A stretch of 64,000 bases of DNA from assembly GCA_026119935.1 (NCBI GenBank), contig JALRMH010000060.1, forward strand, positions 154,908 to 218,907. The letters are read 5' to 3'. A program made the position numbers and the translations under genes. Source of the DNA: Endothia cerciana (Eukaryota; Ascomycota; Sordariomycetes; Diaporthales; Cryphonectriaceae). The notes beneath the pieces are model-generated. The model saw nothing but the letters and a program-made list of their open reading frames with translations, did no database searches and was not told the origin of the DNA. Below are positions 1 through 11,200 of this stretch, one piece after another; the stretch's first letter is position 1, and the number at the start of each line of letters is the position of its first letter.

Positions 1-2679
1 CGTTCGATCACGGAGGCGAAGGGTCATGACTCGTCAAAACACCGGCTTGCTACGTTCGGCGGTGCGGGAGGTCAGCACGCAGTCGCCATTGCGGACGCTC
101 TTGGCGTCAAGCAGATCCTGGTGCACCGCTACTCCTCAGTGCTGTCTGCATACGGCATGGCCCTGGCAGACGTGGTCGACGAGCGGCAAGAGCCCGACTC
201 CGCGGTGTGGTCTGACGAGGGCAAGGAGGTCGACGAGCTCAAGAAGAAGATGGAGACACTAAAGGAGAAGTCTCGCGAGGCGTTGCAAGACCAGGGCTTC
301 GACGACAAGGAGATCGTGTTTGAGGAGTACCTGAACATGAGATACCGCGGGACGGAATCCGCCCTGATGATCCTAAAACCCAGCCAGGAGGACGCAAAGG
401 GGCACTTTGGCGGCAAAGATTGGGCATTTGGCAAGGCGTTCGTGAAGCACCACCGATATGAATTTGGATTTACCCTAGACGACCGGGACATTATTGTCGA
501 CGATGTGCGGGTGCGAGGGATCGGGAAGAGTTTCAGATACGAAGAGCAGACCGTCGATCAGCAGCTTAAGACCCTAGAGCGACAGGAAGTCCCTCCGAAC
601 AAGAAGCACTCGGCTGCGCAGGTGTATTTTGAAGGCCGCCGGGAAGACACGCCCATTTACAAACTTGGTGACCTCGACGTCGGAACTGTAGTGAACGGCC
701 CGGCGATGCTGGCGGATGGCACGCAGACGATCGTTGTTACGCCGAATGCCGAGGCCGTCATACTCGGGACACACGTCGTGATCAACACCGCAGGTAGCAA
801 GGGCAAGGATGAATCGGAAAAGGATGGGTCGAAACGAGAGGTCGATCCCATCCTGCTCAGCATTTTCGGACATCGGTTCATGGCGATAGCAGAGCAGATG
901 GGTAGGGCGCTGCAGAAGACGAGCGTGAGCACCAATGTCAAGGAGCGGCTGGACTTTTCGTGTGCCATCTTCGACCCAACCGGAGGATTGGTCGCGAACG
1001 CTCCCCATCTCCCTGTCCACTTGGGCTCGATGGGGACTTGCGTAAGGCGACAGGCTGAGATATGGAAGGGCGATCTGAAGAAGGGTGACGTGATCATCTC
1101 AAACCACCCGTCGTACGGTGGGACACATCTTCCGGATGTTACGCTGACGATGCCGGCCTTTGACGAGAAGGGCGAGAATATTCTCTTCTATGCCGCGTCG
1201 AGAGCTCACCATGCCGATATTGGTGGTATAACCGCGGGCAGCATGCCCCCACACTCTCGTGAGCTCTTCCAAGAAGGGGCTGCCATCAAGAGTGAGAAGC
1301 TTGTTAGCGAGGGCACGTTCAATGAGGAGCGCGTCGTCGAGCTGTTCTACAAGGAGCCTGCCAAGTACCCCGGGTGCAGCGGTACCCGGTGCTTGGCTGA
1401 CAATATCAACGATCTGCGAGCCCAGGTGTCTGCCAATCAGAAGGGTATTTCTCTGATCGAGAACCTGATCTCTGAATACGGAGAGGGCACCGTTATGTTC
1501 TACATGAAGAAGATCCAGGACAATGCGGAGTTCTGCGTGCGTAGACTGCTCAAGGACGTGAGCAAGAAATTCGAGGGCAGGGATCTCTCGGCTATCGACT
1601 TCATGGATGACGGCAGCCCCATCGCTCTGAGGGTTACCATCGATGCGGAAAAGGGCGAGGCCGTCTTCGATTTCGAGGGCACGGGAGCTGAGGTGTATGG
1701 CAACGTCAACGCGCCCGAAGCAGTGACCTACAGGTATGCCACCCCCATCCCTTTGCCCCCAACACGCCCCTTCACTGACACACCCAACAGCGCCATTATC
1801 TACTGCCTTCGCTGCCTCATCTCAGAAGATATCCCCCTCAACCAGGGCTGTCTGAAACCGATCAAAGTCAGGATCCCACCCAAATCGCTCCTTTCCCCGT
1901 CCGACCACGCAGCCGTCGTAGGCGGTAACGTCCTCACCTCCCAGCGTGTGACAGACGTCATCTTCAAAGCCTTCCAGGCTTGCGCCGCCTCACAGGGCGA
2001 CTGCAACAACCTGACCTTCGGCTTTGGCGGAAACGTAGCGGGCCAGAATGAGGTCAAGGGTTTCGGATATTATGAGACCATCGCAGGCGGATCCGGGGCT
2101 GGACCAGACTGGGACGGGACGAGTGGTGTGCATACGCACATGACGAATACGAGAATCACAGACTCCGAGGTGTTTGAGAGGCGGTACCCAGTGATACTCA
2201 GGGAGTTCTCCATCCGTGACGGCTCGGGTGGCAATGGTCAGCACCGGGGCGGAGACGGCGTGGTACGAGACATCGAATTCCGCATTCCGGTGCAGGTATC
2301 CATCCTCAGCGAGCGGCGCGTGTACCACCCGTACGGTCTCGCGGGCGGCGAGGACGCCGCGTGCGGGCTGAACGTCTGGGTGAGGAAGGTCGAGAAGGCC
2401 AGCTGGGAGAAGCAGCTCAAGCGGCTGAAGCAGGGCGACGTCAATAGTAACGGGGAAAAGGACGACAAGGAGGTCGAGTATGAGGAGAGGCACATCAACC
2501 TTGGGGCCAAGAATAGTGCGCCCATGAAGGCTGGAGACCGGATCATTATCAACACGCCTGGAGGGGGTGGTTGGGGCAAGGTTGGGGAGGAGAAGAGACA
2601 CCGTAAGGCTGCGGATCCGACGCAGGCTTGGAGAAAGGGGACCCATGCTGCGAGGGAGGATACGGCTCTGCAGGTGTGA
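1..2679 (+). CDS. OXP1: 5-oxoprolinase (ATP-hydrolysing), C-terminal two-thirds; 5' end outside window
   Basis: The enzyme opens 5-oxo-L-proline to L-glutamate with ATP in the gamma-glutamyl (glutathione salvage) cycle in the cytosol. The frame is open from base 1. It starts with the end of the hydantoinase-A half (FGGAGGQHA, then the VDERQEP-like region) and continues through the whole hydantoinase-B half from about base 840 ([65 protein letters not shown], terminal NTPGGGGWG). One intron lies at 1734-1790 (57 bases, GTATGC...CAACAG). It keeps the frame, but removing it restores the family sequence [12 protein letters not shown]. About 873 residues are visible of the roughly 1,290 usual for the family. 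No damage is seen. The family identification is very secure; the missing N-terminal third lies upstream of the window. Confidence 0.95.
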   Translation, partial: RSITEAKGHDSSKHRLATFGGAGGQHAVAIADALGVKQILVHRYSSVLSAYGMALADVVDERQEPDSAVWSDEGKEVDELKKKMETLKEKSREALQDQGFDDKEIVFEEYLNMRYRGTESALMILKPSQEDAKGHFGGKDWAFGKAFVKHHRYEFGFTLDDRDIIVDDVRVRGIGKSFRYEEQTVDQQLKTLERQEVPPNKKHSAAQVYFEGRREDTPIYKLGDLDVGTVVNGPAMLADGTQTIVVTPNAEAVILGTHVVINTAGSKGKDESEKDGSKREVDPILLSIFGHRFMAIAEQMGRALQKTSVSTNVKERLDFSCAIFDPTGGLVANAPHLPVHLGSMGTCVRRQAEIWKGDLKKGDVIISNHPSYGGTHLPDVTLTMPAFDEKGENILFYAASRAHHADIGGITAGSMPPHSRELFQEGAAIKSEKLVSEGTFNEERVVELFYKEPAKYPGCSGTRCLADNINDLRAQVSANQKGISLIENLISEYGEGTVMFYMKKIQDNAEFCVRRLLKDVSKKFEGRDLSAIDFMDDGSPIALRVTIDAEKGEAVFDFEGTGAEVYGNVNAPEAVTYRYATPIPLPPTRPFTDTPNSAIIYCLRCLISEDIPLNQGCLKPIKVRIPPKSLLSPSDHAAVVGGNVLTSQRVTDVIFKAFQACAASQGDCNNLTFGFGGNVAGQNEVKGFGYYETIAGGSGAGPDWDGTSGVHTHMTNTRITDSEVFERRYPVILREFSIRDGSGGNGQHRGGDGVVRDIEFRIPVQVSILSERRVYHPYGLAGGEDAACGLNVWVRKVEKASWEKQLKRLKQGDVNSNGEKDDKEVEYEERHINLGAKNSAPMKAGDRIIINTPGGGGWGKVGEEKRHRKAADPTQAWRKGTHAAREDTALQV
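1734..1790 (+). other. Spliceosomal intron in the 5-oxoprolinase gene
   Basis: GT-AG intron of 57 bases that stays open in frame and would add 19 pyrimidine-coded residues (proline-rich) not found in the family. Splicing joins VTYS-AIIYC, as in other 5-oxoprolinases. Confidence 0.85.
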
Positions 2680-2978
2680 TGCTTTCGGCGAGCGCCTAGT
2701 ATACCTTTCTAGCAGCTGGAGTACTTTAAAACGGACCGTACCACGGACCGTCTTGCACACCCATCATGCCCAAGACCCCAGAAGTCATTAAACATTTCCT
2801 GCTTATTTAGCCTTAGGGCTGTCACTATGTCACCTGTATTTTCATCTGTCTCGTCATTCCGCGCGGGAGTGCCTAACTATAACTAGCCTCCTGGCATAGC
2901 TCCCACTTCACCGCCGCATCAACGACTTTCTTTCACTCCCTCACTCGATAAACTTCTTGGTAACCCGCATTCGTACAG

Positions 2979-4474
2979 ATGTTTCCGACGCTCCTACGTT
3001 TTCCTCCCCGGCTCAGCCGTACGTGGAGCCCACTCAGCTTTGCCAACCAGAACTTCGTTCGGAGACCTATAAACGAGAAGGTTGAAGAGGAGACCAATCC
3101 ACGCTACAATTCGTCCCAGTTTTCTCCTGCCCGGATAGGAGACATCCTCCAGGACCGTTATCAAATCGTAGGGAAAACTGGGATTGGCGTCACCTCGACT
3201 GTGTGGCTTGCACGAGACTTGAGGTGAGGACCCCCGCAGCCTTGATGGTGTCGACCTCCCTGGCCATGCCCACTCACTCATGATAATTCCAGCCTCGGTC
3301 GTCATGTCGCCCCCAAACTCTTCATCAGGTCTGCACTTATGGGGAAGCATTGGGATCACGAACTCAACATGTACGAACGCCCTGAAGAGGGGTTCCAATG
3401 ATCATCCTGGTCGTGAGGCCGTCAGGTCGTTACTTGACTCCTTTGATCTCGATGGACCTGAGGGGCAACATCGGTCCTCGTGCATCCTCCACTATTAGAG
3501 AGTCTGTTCACCTTTCTGCACCGCAACCTGGTCCGGAGGCTGCCGACACCTCTCCTATCGCTTGTACTTGAGCGCCTCTTCCTGGCTTTGGACTTTCTGC
3601 ATACGGGATACCAAACCATACATGCAGGTATGTACTACGATTACAATTTCCTCTTGATTATTGTGATTACTCACTTGGGAAACGCATTAGATATCAAGGC
3701 ATATAGTATCATGTTCAGCGCCGAAGATGGTTCGGTATTCGGTGACTTCGAAGAGGAGCTCCAAGATCCTTGTCTGAATGAGGAGATAACTAGACGGAAG
3801 AACATTTTACACATCGCGGTAGCTTAAAAAACCCAGAGGATTCGGCAACCAGGTCCTATGCGACTTTGGCTCAGCGATGCTCGGAGACAAGGAGCACTTG
3901 GCAGACATCCAACCCAGTGCCTATCGAGCGCCCGAGGTGATCTTGGAAGTCCCATGGACGTACAGCGTTGACGTATGGAATGCGGGTTGTATGGTAAGGC
4001 GATGAATCTAGAAGGTCCTGAAGTGCACGTTCTCACAAGTAACATCATAGGTTTGGGACATTTTCGAGGGCGGACACCTGTTCAGCGGGCACGTCCCAGA
4101 ACTTCAGACATGCCGGAGTCGAGCACATCTCGCGGAGATGGTAGCTCTTCTTCGCTCGCCCCCGCTTAGTCCTCCTTCTCGAGGACACTTAAGCCACAAG
4201 TTCTTTTCAGACAAGGGTAAGTCACGTCCTGATATTCTTTATAAAAGAAGAATTCTGGCATCCATGCTCACTACGTCACATCATCTAGGTGACTTCTGCG
4301 GTGGAATCTCACTGCCGGACCGGATATCACTCGAGGAGATGGAGGACTAGTATCCAGGGACAGGACAAGGCCTGTTTCCTGCGGTTCATGCGGAAGATGT
4401 TACAGTGGGGGCCGGACAAACGTAGCTCCACTGAGGAGCTATTACATGATGAGTGGCTGCGTAAGCAATGGTGA
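2979..4474 (+). pseudogene. Decayed SRPK-type (SR-protein kinase-like) protein kinase gene
   Basis: Pieces of one fungal SRPK-like kinase occur in order but in different frames: the N-terminal part with GDILQDRYQIVGKTGIG (2979-3223), HVAPKLFIRSALMGKHWDHEL (about 3290-3380), HPGREAVRSLLDSFDLDGP (about 3400-3470), the alpha-helical region FLALDFLHTGYQTIHA (about 3480-3626), DIKAYSIMF after an intron at about 3628-3691, CDFGSAMLGD to VWNAGCM (about 3840-3990), VWDIFEGGHLF to KFFSDKG (about 4052-4216), and the C-terminal LQWGPDKRSS (to 4474). Frames break near 3380, 3475, 3800-3815 and 4345, and a TAG at 3820-3822 replaces a conserved residue. In the catalytic loop the expected D-N pair after DIKA reads Y-S, so the metal-binding Asn is lost. 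Introns still have good GT-AG borders. The breaks are indels rather than C-to-T changes, so this looks like ordinary decay of a duplicated kinase. An active product is very unlikely. Confidence 0.85.
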
Positions 4475-5284
4475 GGGTGCATTCTGGAAGTGGGCCGCCT
4501 GTGCCTCATTAGTAATCTTTATGTTTGGAAGGGATCTGTCTGTGCATGGAAATTGTTGACCGTGATGAGGGATTCGGATCAACAGTCTGGCATCGCCCTG
4601 ATGTTGTGCGCGTTGAGGGTCCCTCACATGTTGTTGTTGCACGTCAACGTACATGGATAGACTTTTCGTAGGTTACCTCAGGCAAGAAGTCTGCCGATGG
4701 TATGTTATGATGACCGCGGGCTCAATTATATAGAATAAGGGCGTAAGTAGCAGCCTCACGACCGTGGCTGCCGGTGTCCGTGAACACAGGCGCAAGTGGT
4801 TTTCCTCACTTTATTTTCAATAGGTCCCATCTCAAATTTATCTATCTCTCTAATAAATTAAAGTAATCCTGGGATATATATAGATTTATTTTAAAGCTAA
4901 AGTTTCTCGCTTTGAAAACTTTCTTCTTTGTTATGTATATATTTTCATGAGGAAAATTAATAAAAAAATCCCAAGTGAAAGTTAAAGACTAAAGAAAATT
5001 TAAACTCTCGAGATAAACTTGCTGAAAATCTGTATTAAAAAAAAAAAAAAAAAAAATCAAAGCAGGCAAATTTACTTGGTCACACCTGGGAGCAATGCGT
5101 GCCGCTGCAGGCATCAGCATTGGTCCTGTTTCTAAAGCTGGCATGGAGGGCTCCGATCAGGCTGCCGTTTACTTTCCGTCTGACCCGTACTGGATACCAT
5201 GGGGCCTGCATTGCATAAGATTCGCTCGTGGTTTGCTTTCAACTCCAAAAACCATCATCTATCCCCTCGCCGTATCCTTTAACG
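4475..5284. other. Intergenic; AT-rich block 4801-5060 with terminal A20 tract
   Basis: No gene seen. About 4801-5060 is strikingly AT-rich compared with the rest of the window and ends in an A20 run (5037-5056). The remainder is the 5' flank of the HET gene. Confidence 0.6.
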
Positions 5285-7252
5285 ATGCATCTGATCGACA
5301 CAGACACCCTGCAGCTCACGACGGTCGTAGGCAGCTACCCGCCCTACGCCATCCTCTCTCACACCTGGGGGTCCGACGAGGTCAGCTTCGCAGACTTCCA
5401 GGACCCGGACAGGGCGAGGAGGACCGGGAGATCCGGGTTCGAGAAGATCAGGCTGACCTGCGAACAAGCGAAGAAGGACAACCTCAGGTATGCGTGGGTG
5501 GACACGTGCTGCATCAACAAGGAAAGCAGCGCCGAGCTGACCGAGGCCATCAACTCTATGTTCAGGTGGTACGAAGACGCCGCTGTATGTTATGCCTATC
5601 TCGAGGACTTCCCACAGGGCGCGGGCGACCCGGATCTCGCGCGGCTGCGGGACTGCAGGTGGTTCTCGCGGGGCTGGACGCTTCAGGAGCTGATCGCGCC
5701 GAAGGAGCTGGTCTTCTACGGCCCAGACACAGATCCCGGCGGGTGGGTCGAGGTCGGGCGGAAGAATGGCCTTCACAAGGTGTTGGAGGGCATCACTGGG
5801 ATCCCCAGTAATATCCTGTGCGGCGATGAGCCGCTGGACTCCGTCAGTGTGGCTGCCCGGATGAGCTGGGCGGCGCGGAGGCAGACAACCCGGGAGGAGG
5901 ACCTAGCGTACTGTCTCATGGGCATCTTCGACGTTAACATGGCTATGGTATATGGAGAAGGAAAGAAGGCCTTCATACGACTACAGGAGGAGATAATGAG
6001 GCAGACTCGGGACGACTCGTTGTTTGCCTGGTGCGCCAGCGAGGCCTCAGCAGCCGCGGCGCCCTATCGGGGCTTGTTTGCCTCGTACCCATCAGAGTTC
6101 ATCGACTGTGCCGACATCACTGCATTTGACGTGGATGAGGCCGGGTCGACGACGATCCGCGGCAACGGGCAGATATCTCTGAGCTGCACCGTGCAGTCTC
6201 GGGACGACAACGGTGCAGTCCTCGGACTGAAGTGTGCCCGTGGGGATGTCACCCAGGTCCTGGGCATCGAGGTCGTCCGCGTGGGTGCCAACAGCTACTT
6301 GAGATCCAACCCGTCGACGTCGATTGTTTGTTCGCTCAAGTCGGCCGCGGACTTCGAAAACATCATCATCGAGCAGTATGCGCTGAAGGCAGAAGCAAGC
6401 CCCGCGGATGATGTTTATCGGCGCGATGCGGTGTATCTGGGCAAGTTGCCCGAGGGGGTCTCCTTCAAGGCTGTTCATTCAGGCCGTGGAGGCCGTGGAG
6501 AAGAATATGTTTCTGATTTCAACAGAAGGATTGTGCCTGTGGCAGAAGCCATCAGGCAACAGATGGCATTCGAAGTGGAGGTCAACAAGAGCCTGACCGG
6601 AGACGACACGCCGTTCGTGGGATCAGGGGAGGATGTACGAGTTCTCATTCCGTTCTGGGTCGAACCACTCCCGGGCTCAAGGTCGTACAAATATTACTTC
6701 GATATCAAGGTGTTGCCTGCAAAGGCACGGGCGTCGCGTATAACCAGCGAAAACAGGCCACAAGATATATACGACAGACGTGAAGTGGCAGTGGGCTACG
6801 CCGATATTCAGGTCACCGCAAGTCACAGGAAGGTCGAAGGCCACCGGATGTTCTGTTTCGATTTGACCACCGCGGTGCACGAAGGACGTAGAGCCCAGAT
6901 GTTGTCCAGATATCAAGGTTGTCTAGCTCGAGAAGCCGAAGCTACAAAGCGACGAGCCGAGGCTGAAGCTGAAGCTGAGGAGAGGCGGGCAGAGAAGGAA
7001 GCCGAGGCTGAGAGGCGAAGGGTGGAGGGAGACGTCGAAGCCGGAAGACGGGCGGAACAAGAAGCTGGGGTCAACAGACGGAAGGAGAGGCGGAGGACCA
7101 TCTTGGGCATCGTGGTGGCGATCAGTGTAATATGCGGCTTGGGGGCACTTCTCTATGGGCTGTGGCGATTGTCCCATGTATGCTTCTATGTAATCATTAG
7201 CTTGTTAGTCTTTGTAGGTGGTGTGGCACTGGTGGGAAATTGCTGTTCGTAA
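5285..7252 (+). CDS. HET-domain (heterokaryon incompatibility) protein with coiled coil and C-terminal membrane segments
   Basis: Predicted 655-residue, intronless protein. The HET domain is at the N-terminus: SHTWG (25-29), YAWVDTCCI (69-77), WFSRGWTLQELIAP (126-139), then REEDLAYCLMGIFDV and MVYGEGKKAF, followed by RLQEEI and DDSLFAW. This is the HET-E/HET-D type order, where the HET domain triggers regulated cell death after non-self recognition. No NACHT or WD repeats follow. A middle region of unknown fold (about 270-545) leads into a charged Glu/Ala/Arg coiled coil (about 550-605) and two hydrophobic stretches (606-623 and 631-649). The protein is therefore probably membrane anchored with its HET domain in the cytosol (inference). 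ATG 5285 is chosen because it is the first in-frame ATG and directly precedes the HET consensus beginning MHLIDTDT. It lies next to a kinase pseudogene, an accessory-type setting. Confidence 0.93.
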   Translation: MHLIDTDTLQLTTVVGSYPPYAILSHTWGSDEVSFADFQDPDRARRTGRSGFEKIRLTCEQAKKDNLRYAWVDTCCINKESSAELTEAINSMFRWYEDAAVCYAYLEDFPQGAGDPDLARLRDCRWFSRGWTLQELIAPKELVFYGPDTDPGGWVEVGRKNGLHKVLEGITGIPSNILCGDEPLDSVSVAARMSWAARRQTTREEDLAYCLMGIFDVNMAMVYGEGKKAFIRLQEEIMRQTRDDSLFAWCASEASAAAAPYRGLFASYPSEFIDCADITAFDVDEAGSTTIRGNGQISLSCTVQSRDDNGAVLGLKCARGDVTQVLGIEVVRVGANSYLRSNPSTSIVCSLKSAADFENIIIEQYALKAEASPADDVYRRDAVYLGKLPEGVSFKAVHSGRGGRGEEYVSDFNRRIVPVAEAIRQQMAFEVEVNKSLTGDDTPFVGSGEDVRVLIPFWVEPLPGSRSYKYYFDIKVLPAKARASRITSENRPQDIYDRREVAVGYADIQVTASHRKVEGHRMFCFDLTTAVHEGRRAQMLSRYQGCLAREAEATKRRAEAEAEAEERRAEKEAEAERRRVEGDVEAGRRAEQEAGVNRRKERRRTILGIVVAISVICGLGALLYGLWRLSHVCFYVIISLLVFVGGVALVGNCCS

Positions 7253-8251
7253 TAGTTGTGATAAAGTAATAGATGGCCGAAGCTAAAAGGCGGGCGTGGC
7301 ACTCCGCAACCATTAGTCTCGGTCGTCCAAGCCTGAAGGACCAAAACGTCTGTCTGCAGACACTGGATACCTGCACGACCAGAACAAGGCTCAATGTGGG
7401 AATTGGACGGTCCGGCTTAAGCTTGGCCACGTCGACCAGCCCTCAATTTTCATCTCTATCTACCCACATCTGTGTGAACGACAGCGAGCGGCCCTGCCCC
7501 AGCTCAAACGGGTGCCCGGGAGGAGCCCTTGACTCCCGTCTCTCTCTTACCTTCGTGATTCATGCAGGCGTGACGAGGGTGGTGCTTCCCTTGTTCTGTC
7601 CTTCGTCTTCTGTATTCACGAAGTCCCCCTTGTTCGCCTCCCCTCTCACAAACCCCTTTCTGGAACCCGTCGCATCCTGTCCCAACAGTGATCCAGGAAA
7701 AGAGTGCCAACTCGTCCAGCCCATCCCCATTGTATTCATTAGTCTGTATAGTATAAGTCGTGACCAAGTATGTGAGACCCAGGAGGGAAAACTTTTTTGA
7801 AGCCCCGTGCCCGCATCGCCTCACCCCACCACAATCTCGCGCTCGAGACAACAACGATGTAAAACCTTACTAAAATAGGTAGGTAAGGCGGGCAATCGCG
7901 AAGGTGGTATCATCGTTGGTTTGATGCTTGAGACTGCTTGCTTTATAAAAAAAGACAAGAGAAACAACAGAAACAAAAAAAAAAAAAAGAACCCGAACAG
8001 GCTATTACCTCCTCGGTCAACCTTCGAGTGCATATTGCAGGAACTCCGCCGGCTCCCACAATAACTTTGAGATTTCTCGCTCCCTTGGGCTATGACGCCT
8101 TGCCCCTGTCATGCGGCCCTTGTATCCGCTGTGAAACTTCAACAGCCATTGATAGCGATGCTGGATAAATCGTTCTTCCACCTGCTCCGGATAACATGCT
8201 CTACATACCCAGCGAATGCCTCAGGCGGCTTGGTTTCGAGACTGGCGCTCC
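7253..8251. other. Intergenic between convergent HET and pom1-like genes
   Basis: About 1 kb of 3' flanks. No coding signal or RNA gene seen. An interrupted A tract lies at about 7976-7988. Confidence 0.6.
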
Positions 8252-11200
8252 CTAGGCACGCCGACTTGCCATGGCGGCCGTCGCTCCCGCCGAAGCCAGA
8301 TCCTGCTTGGAGCTAACACTGCGAGCTGCGGCTCGTGGGAGGTTACTGCTTATGCCGCCGCCAATACCGCCGCCGGCTGTCCCGGTGCTCGTGCGTTTGG
8401 GTGGGATAGTATAGACACCTGATGGTCGCCTCGAGTGGGCGGTCACCCCGGCGGCGCTGGGCTTCAGTGGGCTAGAGCCGACACCGAAAACTCCTGATGA
8501 GTCTTTGACGGGTCGAATATTGGAGCTCACCCTCATGCTTGTCGCTGCCGCCGGTGGTTCTGGAAGGGGCCGTGGGGTAGAGATGGTGTTGTGACGCTTG
8601 ATGGGTGACTGCTCGCGGACGGTGGCCATCCGAGGGGCAGGCACAGGCATCTTCTGACCGGTGATGAATTCGTGGCGGATAGCCTCCTCAGGCTTCATTC
8701 GTCGATCGGGATCCCACCTCAAACACCGGCTGATGAAGTCAAGGAAAGCCTCGTCGTCGCACTTCAGCGCCTGCTGCAATGTCTTGGATGAAGGCCGCCT
8801 CCTCCGGCCCTTGGATGATACTGTGAGGCGCGGCTTGCCCATGGAGTCAAAAAAGAGCTTCTTCCTCGTGCTCTTCTCAATCAGATGCTTTTCAGGAGGG
8901 CCAAACACTTCCATGATGCACGCCAACTGCTCCTGCTCGTTCTCGCCTGGGAATATAGGAACGCCGGTGTACAGCTCGGCCAGAATACAGCCAAGACTCC
9001 ACATGTCGATGGGCAGCCCGTACGACATCCCAAGGATGACCTCGGGTGACCGGTAGAATCGGGATTGGATGTAGGTGTAGACCTTCTCGTTCTCAAAGCA
9101 ACTAGAGCCAAAATCGATGACCTTGAGCTCAGTATGCATCGGGTGTCGCAGAAGGATGTTCTCGGGCTTGAGGTCACAGTGGATGACCTTCCTCTGCTTC
9201 AGGAGATTGAGAGAACTGAGCATTTGCTTCGTGAAGCGTCTGATCATCTTGAGGGAGAAGCCGCGGAATGCGTTCGCTTTGATGAACTCATAGAGGTTCA
9301 TGTCGAGCAGTTCGGTAGAGATACAGAGATGTTCGCGGAAGTAGAAGCTGTGGGTGAAGTTGACCATGCTGTGCCTGTTCTTTGGGTCCTGAAAACAAAA
9401 GTCAGCAGTGTCGTCTAGATGATGAGAATGAGAGGGTTTCTCACCCATTCGCGAAGCTTTTGTAAGATGTTGACTTCGACCAGGGCCTGTTGATGGAATC
9501 GCTTCTTGTTCCTGATTATCTTGACTGCAACCAGAACACCCGTTTTATGGTCGATGCATCGCACGACCTGCCCAAAGCTTCCTTTTCCAAGGACATCAAC
9601 AATCTCATACCGGTAGGCGAGGTGGTCTCCGATGATAATAGTGTAGTCGCCACGCTCATCGTCGTAGCCAAAGTTGGGAGCCTTGGAATGGAGATCACCA
9701 ACGACCTTTTGTGCGTTCTGAGTCCCGCAGAAATAGATGTCCTTGTAGTCGATGATCTCCCCTCTTTCGTAGATGTTCAGCATAGCGATTCGGATGGCGT
9801 CCTGAGGGCCCACGCGTTCCTTTGGTGTAGCACGTTTCCGGAGCGTGTCGAGGGTCTTGGCCGCGAGCTCTGTCTCCTTCCGCCGGCTGCCCAACTTCTT
9901 CATCTCCTCCTCGGCGATCAGATCATCCTTGTCCAGATCGGCACTGAAGGCCACCTCACTCTGCTGCATTTTGGTTGTGGAAGCCTTTGACCGGAGAAAT
10001 TTCTGCATGACCGACGTGGAAGACGCGGTCGAGCGGTTGGCAGTGCCGTCCACATTGTCAATTCGCAGCGGGCGACCCGTTGCGTTCTGTGCCGTGGTGC
10101 CTTGAGATGTATCACTCTTATTCCTACCATGCTGCTGTACCCCAGCATTCACGCCATTCAGGCTCGCGCTGGAAGCCTTCCGCCTTGCGGCGTCGAGTTG
10201 CGACCCGCTGAACTTCGACGAGATGCTCGGGCTTCCAGTCTTGGCTGCGACTGAACTGCCTGTAGTGGCGGAGATCGGAATGCGCGGCGGCGGCATCACG
10301 TCGTGTTTCGTGTTGGCGTGCTCGGGGTGTTTCTCTGCTTTGGAACTGCTCCGTTTCCAGGACAGAGACAGTTTCCTCCTCAAGGTGGTCATAGACGAGG
10401 GCGTCTGGGGCTCTTCGGGACTGGACTGTTGTACTGGGGACTTCGTGCCCGGTTTCGTCGACATCTTGGGCACCGTTTTGGAGGGTTGTCTCTGAGCACG
10501 GGGGCCCGATGGTTTTGACTGTGCCGCGGTATTGTTGACCAGCTCTTCGCTTCCGCGCATATCACTGCCAGTCTGAGATCTCTTGAACTGAGGCTGATCG
10601 AACCCCCCCTCCTTGGGAGCGGAGGAGGAGAGGTAGGGTGAGACTGACGCCTTCACGATGCTGCCGCTGATGGACTCTGTGCTACTCGTATCAGCAAGCG
10701 GACTCTCCGGCCGGCCCGGCCGGTGTACGGAGCTGGTGCTGCGATAATGAGCAAGCTCTTTTCTCTTAGGAAAGAAGGTGCTCCTGGAGGCCGTCATCGG
10801 AGTCGATGGTGTTTTTGCAGCTTGACGCGCCGGTGGAGAGCTTGGCCTCCGGTCGGTCTGGGCCGGGCTTTGTTGTAGTCTGGCGATTTTGTTCACCGTT
10901 GGTGTGCTGAGCGGTCCTACCGTAAGCGGTGGGAGGTTCATCGACTTGAGGTTTCTCCTGGGCTGTGCCGGCTGAGCTTTCTCCGGCTGCGGCTTCTTCT
11001 CGGGATCGGTGCTTGCGTTTTGCACGACCTTGCGTGTGCTTGGTTTGCGCTGTACCCTTGTCTTTTCTTGCGCGGGAGGCCCCGACAGGCTACCTGTTGA
11101 GGTGCTGCGGAGGCTACTTGAATCGAGACCAAAATTTGACTTCCTCTTGTCCAGAAACGTCAGCTCCGCCGGCGAGTCCTTCGGGGATTCGTACGCCTTC

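Noticed and set aside
4801..5060. RIP-mutated transposon
   Set aside because: Only about 260 bases, with no transposase or reverse-transcriptase remnants and no terminal repeats visible.
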